Shown: positions 5,881 to 14,324, counted from the first letter of the stretch. The stretch: 18,417 bases of DNA from CAYJRR01 sp964372275 [NCBI: uncultured bacterium] (GCA_964372275.1 CAYJRR010000025.1:21619-40035); one strand, 5' to 3'. Notes: generated by a model not told the origin, from the sequence alone. Program-made: numbers and translations.

Positions 5881-8454
5881 CTAGCCCGCCTCGCCCAGAC
5901 GACGCGCGTCGTGGACCAGCATCGCCCCGAGCGGCTCGGGCGCCGCCGAGCCACGCCGCTTGAGATCGAGACGGAGCACCGCCCCGCCGCCGGCGTCGAA
6001 GTAGCGCACCTCGATCGGGTGCAGCCCGGGCGCGAGGCGGCGCAGTACGCCGGTCCGCGCTTGCGCCCCGTGGGTACCGCCGTTGTCGAGGACCAGCGCG
6101 CCGTCGAGGTAGACCCACGAGCCGTCGTCGGAGTGTGTGGTGAAGGCGTACTCGTCGTCGTGCTCGACGCGGAGATAGCCGGTCCACCGGGCGCAGAACG
6201 GCGCGCGGAACTCGCGCGCCTCACGGCGAAGATCGTCGCGTCGCCGGCCGTAGACCGGCACCGGGTCGACGCGCCGCGCGAGCGTCTCGCCGGTGCATCC
6301 GATGCCGTAGCGGTAGTCGGCGATCAGGCCGGGGGAAAGGGCCACGCCGGGATCGCGCGTGATCGCCGGATCGACGGCCGCGGGCTCCGGCGGGGGGCCG
6401 AAGAGCGGATCCCAGACCTCGGGCGTGGCGTAGAGCACCAGCACCACGCCGGGGCGGAGCATGAAGCGCTCCGCGCGATAGCCGGCGAGCTTCTCGCGCA
6501 GCGCCTCCTCCTGCGTCGACGAGGCGACGACCACCGGCGGCGGATCTCCGGACGGGATCTTCCCCTGGTAGTAGTCGACCTGCTTCTCGTGCCGCCGCAT
6601 GTAGAACGGCATCGGCCAGTAGTCGCCGGAGGTGGTCCACACCTTGAGCGACGGACCCTCCGCCTCGAACAGCCGCTCCAGACGCGCGATCATCGTCTCG
6701 TAGTCGCGCACCGTCTGGACGTAGACGATGCGGTGGCGGTCGTCGTCGGCGTGGACGAAGTTCACGTCCCATCCGACCTCGAACCAGGTGGCGGAGCGGC
6801 CGGTTCCCGCCGGATCGAGCACCGCCCCCGCCGGCACCGGAAAGAGGAACGTCACCGGAACGGCCAGCGCGGCGAACGCCGCCTCCGCGACGCCCCCCCA
6901 CCGCGCCCGTACCGCCGGGAGCGCACGCGCCGCCTCGCGCGCCGCGATCCCACCGAGCAGCGCCATCGGCACGGTGAAGTTGAGGTTGAGCCAGGGGGTC
7001 TTGTAGGAGATCAGCGAGTAGATCCCCCAGAGACCCCAGGCCCAGACCAGGACGAACAAACCGACCCGATCGCGGCGCCACAGGACCGCCAGCGACCCCA
7101 GCGCGGCGAAGACGAGGATCGGCAGGTCGTACTGGTGCAACAGCTCGAGCCAATAGGCGAACGGCTTGGAGTGTCCCGCCCCCTCGTTCCCGCGCCCGAC
7201 CCAGGTGAGGTAGGTGGCGAACATGTCGACGGCGCCGCGCATGTTCTTGAACAGCGAAGTGAACAGGATCACCACCAGCGCCGCCCCCCAGGCGTAGGCG
7301 AGCGCCCAGTCGGAGAGCGCCTCCAGTTCGGCCGGGGCCCGCCGCTCGACCGCGCCGCACGCCCGCTCCACCGGCCCGAGCGGCAGCCCGTAGGTGCGTC
7401 CGAGCCATCGGAGCAGGAACAGCGGTCCGACCACGAAGAAGAGAAAGCCCCAGAGGGCGAGGCGCGCCAGCGGCACGAGCGCGAGCCACGGCGCCTCCAA
7501 CGCGAAACGGTGGCGCCGGGTCGAAGTCGTCCAGATCGCGGCACCGGCGATGCCCGCGGCGGCGAACCACGGCAGCCACGTGCCACGCTGCACGCCGTCG
7601 GCGAAGGCGGCGATCGTGGCGACGGGAAGGACGGCGAGCGCCGCCGCCCCGGCGACCGACAGCCCGCTCGATCTCCGCGCCGGGGCCTCCGGTTCGTCCG
7701 GCCGGCAGCCGATCCACGCGACCAGCGCCGCCAGCGCGAAGACGGCGAAGGTGAGGACCGACGTCTCCTTGTTGGTGAAGACCAATGCCAGGCTCACGAC
7801 TCCGAACAGCAGCCAGTTGCGGTCGAACGGCGCTCCTCCCCGCGGGATCCGTTCGAACGAGCGCAGCAGGCAGACGAACGCGGCCAGTCCGAAGAAGACG
7901 ACGTAGGTCTCGTGGATGATCGTCCGCGAGAAGTAGACGGCGGGCGGGGAGAGGGCGACCAGCCAGGCGGCGAGCGCCAGTCCCGACCAGCCGAGCCATC
8001 GGCGGATCGGCCAGAGGATCGCGATGCAGCCGGTCCCCGCCAGCGCGGGCAGCAGGCGGAGCGAGAAGACCGAAGGCCCCAACGTGAAGAAGGGGAGGAG
8101 CCCCGCGAAGTAGAGGAAGGGACCGTGGTAGTTGGTCGGATCGTACTTGTAGTTGACGAGCCACCCGCGCCAGGTGAGCCCCAGGAACTTCCGCCCGCCC
8201 GACGCTTCGTCGAACGACACCGGCCAGTGTGCCAGGCCGTTGTAGAGCTTCATCAGGAACCAGCCGTTCACCCCCTCGTCGGAGTGGAGAGGCTTTTGCT
8301 CCAGCACCCGGAGTCGCAGCCACCCGCCGACGGCGACGGCGGCCAGGAAGACCAGCGTCCCCACCACCCGTGCCGCGCGCGCGTCGCCGCCGCCGCCTGC
8401 CGGAGCGGGTGCCGGCGAGGCGGGCGGTCTTTCGCGCGAAGCGGTCGCGGACAT
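5881..8454 (-). CDS. Agl23-like (TIGR03663) GT-C membrane protein with C-terminal PA14-like domain
   Basis: The product is 857 residues. I start at ATG 8454 (MSATAS), just before the Pro/Ala-rich lead and first membrane helix (about 30-50), because in-frame codons further upstream overlap the preceding gene. Right after the first helix is HSDE (57-60), the acidic-pair position of GT-C enzymes of the PMT/ArnT type. YHGPFLY (109-115) and LSPPAVYFSRTIIHETYVVF (about 168-187) are typical of the TIGR03663 family (flippase activity-associated protein Agl23). Many helices follow to about residue 535. The last 150 or so residues look like a PA14 carbohydrate-binding domain (GYLRVEHDDEYAFTTHSDDGS, then WVYLDGALVLDNGG). 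It probably transfers or handles lipid-linked sugars on the outer face of the inner membrane. The gap to the upstream methyltransferase-like gene is 20 nt, and to the DUF2298 gene 3 nt. Confidence 0.88.
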   Translation of the reverse strand: MSATASRERPPASPAPAPAGGGGDARAARVVGTLVFLAAVAVGGWLRLRVLEQKPLHSDEGVNGWFLMKLYNGLAHWPVSFDEASGGRKFLGLTWRGWLVNYKYDPTNYHGPFLYFAGLLPFFTLGPSVFSLRLLPALAGTGCIAILWPIRRWLGWSGLALAAWLVALSPPAVYFSRTIIHETYVVFFGLAAFVCLLRSFERIPRGGAPFDRNWLLFGVVSLALVFTNKETSVLTFAVFALAALVAWIGCRPDEPEAPARRSSGLSVAGAAALAVLPVATIAAFADGVQRGTWLPWFAAAGIAGAAIWTTSTRRHRFALEAPWLALVPLARLALWGFLFFVVGPLFLLRWLGRTYGLPLGPVERACGAVERRAPAELEALSDWALAYAWGAALVVILFTSLFKNMRGAVDMFATYLTWVGRGNEGAGHSKPFAYWLELLHQYDLPILVFAALGSLAVLWRRDRVGLFVLVWAWGLWGIYSLISYKTPWLNLNFTVPMALLGGIAAREAARALPAVRARWGGVAEAAFAALAVPVTFLFPVPAGAVLDPAGTGRSATWFEVGWDVNFVHADDDRHRIVYVQTVRDYETMIARLERLFEAEGPSLKVWTTSGDYWPMPFYMRRHEKQVDYYQGKIPSGDPPPVVVASSTQEEALREKLAGYRAERFMLRPGVVLVLYATPEVWDPLFGPPPEPAAVDPAITRDPGVALSPGLIADYRYGIGCTGETLARRVDPVPVYGRRRDDLRREAREFRAPFCARWTGYLRVEHDDEYAFTTHSDDGSWVYLDGALVLDNGGTHGAQARTGVLRRLAPGLHPIEVRYFDAGGGAVLRLDLKRRGSAAPEPLGAMLVHDARRLGEAG

Positions 8455-8474
8455 CGATCGGGGTGTCGTTGGCG

Positions 8475-9137
8475 TCAAGGGATCGGCAGTCGGCCCGTCC
8501 GCAGCCACGACATCACGAACACGATCCCGGCGCCGCACGCGAGCATGTTGAGGAGCGTCCAACGCTCTCCGCGCAGCGCGCGCCACCGGAACGCTTCACC
8601 GGGTCCGGCATCGCCGCTCGCGATCCCCCGGAGGCGCGGCACGAAGCGCGGGACGCGCGCCTTGTAGGTGCGGTATTCATCGCCGAATTTCCCCTCCAGG
8701 AACTCCTCCTCGATGCTGACGATCAGCCGGTACTGGAAGGCGAAGAACAGGACGTAGAGGGCGATCACCCAGCCGATCCGGGTCAGCAGCACGAAGCCGA
8801 GTCCCAGGAGGAAGTTCCCGACGTAGATCGGATTGCGGACGACGGCGTAGGGCCCGCCCGTGGCGAGCGCCGGGGCCTTCAGCGATTTGGCACGGGTCGT
8901 CGTACCGGAATGGCCGACCGACCAGATGCGCAAGAGCTCGCCGGCGAGTACCAGCGTCGCGGACAGCGCGGTGGTCGCCGCCGCCGCCGCCGGATTGCCG
9001 CTCGCGAAGTCCGGGTGGTGGAACCACATCCCGCCGAGCGCCACGACCGCCACCGGGATCGGCACGTGATCGCGGTGCCGGAACAGGAATTCGCGCAGGT
9101 CGAACGCCTTCGCCTCGGACCCCATGGGGCCGGCCAT
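8475..9137 (-). CDS. Isoprenylcysteine / phospholipid methyltransferase-like membrane protein
   Basis: The product is 220 residues with about five hydrophobic segments. The S-adenosylmethionine-binding signature of the ICMT/PEMT superfamily is present: GGPYAVVRNPIYVGNFLLG (94-112), then EEEFLEGKFGDEYRTYKARV (143-162) with PRFVP. The length fits the family. Bacterial members methylate small lipophilic or lipid-linked substrates at the inner membrane; the substrate here cannot be read from sequence. The start ATG (9137) is 4 nt after the stop of the barrel-protein gene and lacks a good Shine-Dalgarno, so coupling is likely. A second in-frame ATG four codons later is also possible. The C-terminal extension beyond residue 170 carries an extra hydrophobic segment (LLNMLACGAGIVFVMSWL). 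Confidence 0.85.
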   Translation of the reverse strand: MAGPMGSEAKAFDLREFLFRHRDHVPIPVAVVALGGMWFHHPDFASGNPAAAAATTALSATLVLAGELLRIWSVGHSGTTTRAKSLKAPALATGGPYAVVRNPIYVGNFLLGLGFVLLTRIGWVIALYVLFFAFQYRLIVSIEEEFLEGKFGDEYRTYKARVPRFVPRLRGIASGDAGPGEAFRWRALRGERWTLLNMLACGAGIVFVMSWLRTGRLPIP

Positions 9138-9141
9138 GCTA

Positions 9142-11052
9142 TCAGAAGCGGTATCGGAACGACACGACGACGCTGCCGTGCGCGTCGGTGCCGGCGGAGT
9201 CGACGAGCGGAGGATCGTAGGCGGGCTTGGCGTCCCCGGTGAACGCCACGCCGCGCACCTCCTGGGTCACGCGCACGGCGAAGGCGGAGCGGCGGCCGTC
9301 GAGTTCGATCGACGCGCCGCCGCCGAACGCCCATCCTCCGTCGTACTTGCCGGAGGCCGCGGCCGGCGTCTCGGTGTAGGCGTGCACCAGCCGGACCTCC
9401 CCCCGCGGGACGACGTTCAGGCGCAGTCGCCCGACGCCGATCGGGATCCGTACGTCGAGGCGCGCCAGCGATTCCACCGACTGGTGCGATGGCAGGAGGT
9501 TGGCGGCCTCCTCCTCGACGGTGAGGTCGTTGAACGTGCCCCGTTCGTAGGCGAACCCCATCGACGCCGAGAGGGCGGGAGAGCCGTCGGAATCGCGCTG
9601 GCCGAAGAGGTGACGATAGCCGCCGAGCACGCGCGCCCGCGCCGTCGATCCCCCCTTCACGCTCACCGTCGAGCCGTCGGAGAGCTGCGTGTCGAGCGTC
9701 GACAGGCCGTAGTTCGCCCAGCCCACTTCCGTCGCCGCCAGCCATCCGCGACCGGCGACCTCCACCGCGACCGCCGGCCCGACGCCGAAGAACTGGCTCT
9801 TGAACGTCCCACCGTCCTTCCCCGCCAACTCCCGCGCGATCAGCGACAGGAGCACCCCGCCTTCCGCCGTGACGCGAACGCCGCCCGGTCGCGAGGAGGC
9901 GGCGACGACCGTCGGAAGCGGGCCGGACGGCCTTCCCGACGCCGGCGGTGGTCCGGCCGATCCGCTCGGCACCGAGGCCGACGCCCCCGCGGAGCTCACC
10001 GGCGGGGCGCGCGGCGCCTGGAAATGCCCCTCGAGCCACGAGCCGAGCGCCTCCCCGACGCCGCCGCGGAACGGAAGCGTCAGACTCAAGGCGGCGGTCT
10101 CCGCGCGCGCGTCGATCAGCGCCGCGCGGACCTGCAGGTCGGGCCCCTTCCTCGCCGAGGCGAACACCATCCACTCGACGCCGAGCTTCCGCCCGAGGGT
10201 CGAGAGTTTCTGCACCACCGCCGGCGGCGGCCGCTCGCTCCAGACGAGTTCTCCGACCAGCTTCTCCAGCGCCGGAGTGACGTCGTAGGGGAGGTCGAGC
10301 GGGAACTGGAGATCGCCGTCGACCTGGAGCACCCGCGCGACTTCGCGGCGACCCGGCGCGGAGACGACGAGCGTGTGGCGACCGAGCGGCACGGTGAAGC
10401 TGGCGTCGACCGGCCGGTCGTCGACCGTCACCTTCGCCCCGGCCGGCAGCCCGACGACGGTCACCTTGCCGGTCGGGAGCTTGGTCGCGCGCGCCCGCTC
10501 CACCAGGTCGCGGACCGACGGCCGGAACTCCTTCGGCACCGTCAAATCCGGACCGAGCACGAGCGCCTCGCGAGCCTCCGCGCGCGCCTGGTCCTCGTCC
10601 TCGGCGGCGAGGAAGACCGCCGCGCGCCAGAGCCGCATCCGGATCCGTTCGGTGACCGGAAAACGCGCGAACCGCTCCTGGAGCGAGGCGAGGCCCCCGA
10701 GCCGCTCCAGCGCCATCGCGGTCCGGTCTTCGTAGTAGGCGGCCTTCGCCTGGTCGAGGAGCGTCGTCGCCTCGGCGATCGCCGCTTGGAGCGCGGGATC
10801 GGCCGATGCGGGACCGGCGGCGTCGCCCGTCCGCAGCACGCCCGAGACGGTCGCGAGCTTCTGGGGCGGGAGCAGCGCGATCCCCGGATAGGCCCCCAAC
10901 CGTCCGAGGAGCGATGCCTGCAACTCGGCCACGACGTCGATCTCGTTCCCGGCGCAGATCACCGCCGCCGGAACCGGGGAAGCGCCGGCGCCGCCGGCGG
11001 GGCCGAAGGAGGTGACGAACAGCGACGCCGAGAGGAGCGGAAGGGGCGTCAT
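9142..11052 (-). CDS. Secreted PEGA-domain protein with predicted outer-membrane beta-barrel C-terminus
   Basis: The product is 636 residues. I start at ATG 11052 because it overlaps the kinase stop (ATGA) and opens a hydrophobic signal-like segment (LPLLSASLFVTSFGPAGG). Residues about 35-190 are helical with a tetratricopeptide-like feel (AYYEDRTAMALERLG, DQARAEAREALVLGP). A PEGA domain lies at 195-245 (GKVTVVGLPAGAKVTVDDRP). A Pro/Ser/Ala linker covers 347-388. The final 240 or so residues alternate amphipathic strands with Gly and aromatic residues and end in VVVSFRYRF. The terminal Phe is the usual outer-membrane assembly signal. Its likely place is the outer membrane with a periplasmic N-terminal part. 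Adjacency to a kinase that also ends in PEGA suggests a shared periplasmic pathway; no enzymatic motif is visible. Confidence 0.85.
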   Translation of the reverse strand: MTPLPLLSASLFVTSFGPAGGAGASPVPAAVICAGNEIDVVAELQASLLGRLGAYPGIALLPPQKLATVSGVLRTGDAAGPASADPALQAAIAEATTLLDQAKAAYYEDRTAMALERLGGLASLQERFARFPVTERIRMRLWRAAVFLAAEDEDQARAEAREALVLGPDLTVPKEFRPSVRDLVERARATKLPTGKVTVVGLPAGAKVTVDDRPVDASFTVPLGRHTLVVSAPGRREVARVLQVDGDLQFPLDLPYDVTPALEKLVGELVWSERPPPAVVQKLSTLGRKLGVEWMVFASARKGPDLQVRAALIDARAETAALSLTLPFRGGVGEALGSWLEGHFQAPRAPPVSSAGASASVPSGSAGPPPASGRPSGPLPTVVAASSRPGGVRVTAEGGVLLSLIARELAGKDGGTFKSQFFGVGPAVAVEVAGRGWLAATEVGWANYGLSTLDTQLSDGSTVSVKGGSTARARVLGGYRHLFGQRDSDGSPALSASMGFAYERGTFNDLTVEEEAANLLPSHQSVESLARLDVRIPIGVGRLRLNVVPRGEVRLVHAYTETPAAASGKYDGGWAFGGGASIELDGRRSAFAVRVTQEVRGVAFTGDAKPAYDPPLVDSAGTDAHGSVVVSFRYRF

Positions 11053-12893
11053 TTGACGCGGGCGGTCTTCGCATCGACGTCGACGAACAGCTCGACGTTC
11101 TCGGAGGCAGGAATGGTCACGCTCTTCTCCAGGCTGAACTGGTAGTCGCGGTTCACGAACTTGAGCTTGTGCGGGCCGGCCGGGAGGCGATGGCCCTTGA
11201 GCGGCGTCTCCTCGGCGACCCGCTTGCCGTCGACCCATACCTCGACCCAGGGTTTGGCCTTCACCGAGAGCGTGCCGGTCGCCGCCAGGTCGACGGTGGC
11301 GACCTTCTCGGTCTTCGGCACGGCCTTCGCCTTGGCCGGCGGGGGGGCCGCCTTCGCCGCGACCGGGGCGCCCGTCGAGGGGACGGCGGCACGCGGCTCG
11401 GGCGCGGCGGCGCGCGCGTCGGGCTCGATCGGCGCGGCGGCCGGCGCGGCCTCCACGGCCTCCCCGGCGGGAGAGACGACGTCGGGCGCGACGGCGGCGG
11501 CCGGCGGCGCGGAGACGGTCGCCACGGAGGCCGACGGCTCGGCGGCGGGCGTCCCCGCGGGGGCCCGACCTCCGAGCGTCACGAATCCCTGCTCGACCGC
11601 GATGAAAAGCCCCAGCCCGCCGACGAGGAGGAGGGACGCGACGCCGAGAACGACGCCGTTCAAGAGTCCGGCCGGCTTTTCGACATCGGTCCGGCGCGGC
11701 TCCGGCTTCTTGATCGACTCCTTGCTGCGGATGTCGACCTTCTTGCTCGGCTCCTTGTTGACGGTGAGATTGCTCCCGGTCCCCACCTCCGGCTCGGGCT
11801 CACCGACGGCCGCGACCTGGAACGCCCCCGACGGAACCTGCATCGTCTCTTTCGACGCGAGGGCGCTGCGTTCGGTCGTCGCCGACCGGGAGGAGGCCGC
11901 CGCGCGCTCGGCCGGCGGTTGGCCCGACCACTGTCCGGTCGGCTCCGAGCCCGGATCGGGGGCGAGATCGGCCTGCCGCTCCGCGGCGAACAGATCCATC
12001 ACCAGCTTGGAAAGCGCTTCGCGGGCCTGCACCTGTCCCTGCGCGCCGAGGGCCATCGACAGCGCCGTCTCCATCTCCAGCCCCGATTGGTAGCGATCCT
12101 CGAGCCGGCCGCGCAGCGAGCGGTCCAGCACCCCGCGGGCTTCGGGCGGAAAGGCAGCGAGCTCCGCCTGCGAGAGCCCCTGGTAGCGGCCGATCTTTCC
12201 CAGGATCTCGGCGCTGCTGTCGCCGCCGAACAGCTTCTCCCCCGTCAGCAGCAGGTAGAGCACCAATCCGAGCGAGAACAGGTCGCTGCGGCGATCGAGT
12301 GGATTTCCGATCGCCTGCTCCGGGCTCATGTAGGCGAGCTTGCCGCGAACGCTACCCGAGGTGGTGTGCGAGACGGCGCTGGCGACCTTGGCGATGCCGA
12401 AGTCGGCGACCTTCACCTCGCCGCCGTAGGAGACGAGCAGGTTCTGCGGCGAGACGTCCCGGTGGACCAGGTTGAGCGGCGCGCCGTTGGGTCCGGTGCG
12501 GGCGTGGGCGTAGCCCAGTCCGCGGCAAGCCTCGAGCGTGACGTAGAGCGCGAGCGGCGCCGGGAGCAATCTCTCCTTGGCCTTCAGCCGCTTCAGGAGC
12601 TGCGCGAGGTTCGTTCCGGCGACGTACTCCATCGCCAGGAAGTATTCGTCGGGCCCGAGCTGCCCGAAGTCGAACACTTGCACGATGTTGGGATGGACGA
12701 GCTCGGCGACGAGCTTCGCCTCCTGGATGAACATGTCGATGAAGGAGCTATCCTCGACCAGGTGGGGAAGCACCTTCTTGATGGCGAGGGTCTTCTGGAA
12801 GCCGGCGGGGCCGTCGGCGCGCGCCTTCCAGATCTCCGCCATCCCGCCGACGGCGATGCGACGGACGAGGGTGTACCGCCCGAAAGCCGGCAT
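11049..12893 (-). CDS. Transmembrane Ser/Thr protein kinase with C-terminal PEGA domain
   Basis: The product is 614 residues. The kinase domain (about 7-280) has GGMAEIWKA (16-24), catalytic Lys39 (LAIKK), LVHRDVSPQNLL (142-153) with Asp146 and Asn151, DFG (164-166), GKLAYMSPEQ (184-193) and RSDLFSLGL (202-210). All catalytic residues are kept, so it should be active. A basic, Ser/Thr-rich juxtamembrane stretch leads to one membrane helix (about 408-434), then an Ala/Pro-rich spacer (about 445-530) and a PEGA domain (about 540-610). The kinase is therefore cytoplasmic and PEGA periplasmic. The architecture is typical of myxobacterial kinases. It is the first gene of the inferred five-gene operon and overlaps the next by 4 nt. 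The ATG at 12893 has no Shine-Dalgarno and lies 10 nt after a TACAAT box, consistent with a near-leaderless message. Confidence 0.95.
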   Translation of the reverse strand: MPAFGRYTLVRRIAVGGMAEIWKARADGPAGFQKTLAIKKVLPHLVEDSSFIDMFIQEAKLVAELVHPNIVQVFDFGQLGPDEYFLAMEYVAGTNLAQLLKRLKAKERLLPAPLALYVTLEACRGLGYAHARTGPNGAPLNLVHRDVSPQNLLVSYGGEVKVADFGIAKVASAVSHTTSGSVRGKLAYMSPEQAIGNPLDRRSDLFSLGLVLYLLLTGEKLFGGDSSAEILGKIGRYQGLSQAELAAFPPEARGVLDRSLRGRLEDRYQSGLEMETALSMALGAQGQVQAREALSKLVMDLFAAERQADLAPDPGSEPTGQWSGQPPAERAAASSRSATTERSALASKETMQVPSGAFQVAAVGEPEPEVGTGSNLTVNKEPSKKVDIRSKESIKKPEPRRTDVEKPAGLLNGVVLGVASLLLVGGLGLFIAVEQGFVTLGGRAPAGTPAAEPSASVATVSAPPAAAVAPDVVSPAGEAVEAAPAAAPIEPDARAAAPEPRAAVPSTGAPVAAKAAPPPAKAKAVPKTEKVATVDLAATGTLSVKAKPWVEVWVDGKRVAEETPLKGHRLPAGPHKLKFVNRDYQFSLEKSVTIPASENVELFVDVDAKTARVK

Positions 12894-12903
12894 TCCGAAA
12901 GGG

Positions 12904-12918
12904 ATTGTACCCTAGAAT
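12904..12918. promoter_or_regulatory. Back-to-back -10-like boxes (possible bidirectional promoter)
   Basis: The 15-bp sequence ATTGTAcccTAGAAT reads as TACAAT on the minus strand (12904-12909) and TAGAAT on the plus strand (12913-12918). It is a near-perfect dyad. Start codons lie 10 nt (minus, 12893) and 8 nt (plus, 12927) beyond the boxes, where transcription would begin. No clear -35 is visible on either side. Confidence 0.4.
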
Positions 12919-12926
12919 GGGTTTGG

Positions 12927-14243
12927 ATGGTGGACCGGGTGGAGAGCCGCCGACCGACTCGATTCCGGCCGTTCCTCGCCACCTTGGCCGGGGTCCTCCT
13001 GGTCGCGTCCAGCTGCCGCTTTTCGACCGACGCCACACTCGGCGACGGCGGGGACGAGCCGACGCCGACCGGTTCCGGAACGGGCCCCACACCGGCTCCC
13101 AGTCCGCACACCGATCGCACCTTCCAGCCCCCCGCCGAAGGGACCGGCGAGGAGTTCGGGCGATCGGTGGCGTTCGTGGGTGGTCACGTCCTGATCGGTG
13201 CGCCGGCCCGCGCGGAGGGGGCGACGGAGGCCGGAATCGCTTACTTGTTCGACGGCTACGACGGATCGCCGATCTGGACGCTGCACAACCCCGACCCGGA
13301 TCCCGTCGATCGCTTTGGATGGTCGGTCGGGTCGCTGAACGGAAATCCGGTCGTCTCCGCGCCGAACGACGATCCGTCGGGCGTCACCGACTGCGGCAGC
13401 GTCTACCTCTTCAGCGCCGAGACCGGCGACCTTCTGCGTACGAGCCCCTGCCCCGCGGCGCAGTCCGGAATCAACTTCGGCGAGAGCGGACTGGTCGAAT
13501 TCGATGGAGACCTGCTCGTCGGCGCCCCCGACCGGACCGTCGGAAGCACGAACCAAGCGGGTACGGTCTATCGCCTCGACGGTCAGACCGGGGATCTGGT
13601 TCGCACCTACACCAACCCGTCTCCGGACAACGAAGAGCTCGGATCGGTGCTCGCCGCCGTCGACGGAACCCTCGTCACGGCGGCGCTGTCCTACGACGTC
13701 AGCATCAACGACAACATCGGCATCCTCCACCAGTTCGACCTGGAGACGGGCACGCTCCTGCGCTCCATCGCCAATCCCGATCCGGACGAGAGCGATACGT
13801 TCGGCCGCTCGATCGCCGCAGGGAACGGGATGGTCCTCGCCGGGAGCGATGGGGACGACACCAGCGGAAGCAACAGCGGTCGGGCCTACCTCCTCTCGGC
13901 CGCGAACGGAACGTTGCTGCGAGAGATCGCCAATCCGGCGCCGAGCACCGGCGACCGGTTCGGGGGCGCCGCGGCGTGGATCGGTCCTTGGGTGGCCGTC
14001 GCCGCCACCCAGGAGAGCGACGGAGAGGGAGCCGTCTACCTGATCGATCCCGCGACCGGCGGCCTGCTTCGCACGATCACCCTCCCGCTCGCCGCCGACG
14101 GGGATGCGTTCGGATCGGCGGTGGCGGCGATCGACTGCTGCCTCCTGATCGGCGCGCCCGGCGCGGCGCTCAACGACGGTGCGGTCCGTCTTGTCGTCGT
14201 CGATTCGGGCGGCGCCTTCGCGCGCGGGTCCCCCGGACCCTGA
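12927..14243 (+). CDS. FG-GAP-type beta-propeller lipoprotein
   Basis: The product is 438 residues. The N-terminus has a basic lead (RVESRRPTRFR), a hydrophobic stretch (PFLATLAGVLLVASSC) and a lipidation Cys at about residue 30. A Thr/Pro/Ser linker follows. The rest is seven repeats of about 50 residues. Each opens with a D-x-F-G-x-S-V/A-type start (EFGRSVAF, RFGWSVGS, NFGESGLV, ELGSVLAA, TFGRSIAA, RFGGAAAW, AFGSAVAA) and most contain a G-x-x-Y-L-F/I segment. Seven such repeats fit a seven-bladed propeller of the integrin-alpha/FG-GAP kind. It is probably a surface or periplasmic adhesion or scaffold protein. It is divergently transcribed from the kinase across 33 bp. No Shine-Dalgarno precedes ATG 12927; GTG 12939 is an alternative start that keeps the signal. 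Confidence 0.88.
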   Translation: MVDRVESRRPTRFRPFLATLAGVLLVASSCRFSTDATLGDGGDEPTPTGSGTGPTPAPSPHTDRTFQPPAEGTGEEFGRSVAFVGGHVLIGAPARAEGATEAGIAYLFDGYDGSPIWTLHNPDPDPVDRFGWSVGSLNGNPVVSAPNDDPSGVTDCGSVYLFSAETGDLLRTSPCPAAQSGINFGESGLVEFDGDLLVGAPDRTVGSTNQAGTVYRLDGQTGDLVRTYTNPSPDNEELGSVLAAVDGTLVTAALSYDVSINDNIGILHQFDLETGTLLRSIANPDPDESDTFGRSIAAGNGMVLAGSDGDDTSGSNSGRAYLLSAANGTLLREIANPAPSTGDRFGGAAAWIGPWVAVAATQESDGEGAVYLIDPATGGLLRTITLPLAADGDAFGSAVAAIDCCLLIGAPGAALNDGAVRLVVVDSGGAFARGSPGP

Positions 14244-14268
14244 CGGGCCTCGACCGCCGGCCACCCGA

Positions 14269-14301
14269 CCCGCCTCTCTGCGGACGCTTGACAGAGGCGG
14301 G
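14269..14301. terminator. 9-bp stem-loop after the propeller lipoprotein gene
   Basis: CCCGCCTCT (14269-14277) pairs perfectly with AGAGGCGGG (14293-14301) across a 15-nt loop, 25 nt past the stop. There is no T-tract, so termination would be weak or Rho-aided. The 3' arm overlaps the -35 box of the next promoter. Confidence 0.3.
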
Positions 14302-14317
14302 GCCGCTCCCGTAGAAT
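14288..14317 (+). promoter_or_regulatory. Sigma-70-type promoter of the DUF4856-imelysin-HTTM operon
   Basis: A perfect -35 (TTGACA, 14288-14293), an 18-nt spacer and a -10 of TAGAAT (14312-14317). Transcription would start near 14324-14325, at the first base of the Fur-box dyad. This is the best promoter in the window. Confidence 0.8.
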
Positions 14318-14324
14318 ATTGAAG

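Noticed and set aside
3485-6187. 900-residue minus-strand frame overlapping the DUF2298 gene
   Set aside because: Arg/Ala/Gly-rich shadow in another frame; the DUF2298 frame has membrane helices and family motifs.
6221-8323. 700-residue minus-strand frame overlapping the Agl23-like gene
   Set aside because: Shadow frame with Arg-rich composition and no recognisable domain.
8455-8586. Upstream start for the Agl23-like gene
   Set aside because: The extra 44 residues are Arg-rich and overlap the end of the methyltransferase-like gene.
4447-8667. 1406-residue plus-strand open frame antisense to the DUF2298 and Agl23-like genes
   Set aside because: Composition is dominated by Arg, Glu, Gln and Pro without motifs, and it spans two genes with strong family signatures on the other strand.
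9124-11145. 673-residue plus-strand frame opposite the barrel-protein gene
   Set aside because: Arg/His/Glu-rich shadow; the minus strand has a signal sequence, PEGA domain and barrel ending in Phe.
11053-11238. Upstream start for the barrel-protein gene
   Set aside because: The extra 62 residues overlap the kinase PEGA coding region and would bury the signal sequence; the ATGA overlap at 11049-11052 is far better.
11169-12926. Long in-frame N-terminal extension of the propeller lipoprotein
   Set aside because: It lies antisense to the kinase gene and is low-complexity; the signal peptide and lipobox begin at 12927.
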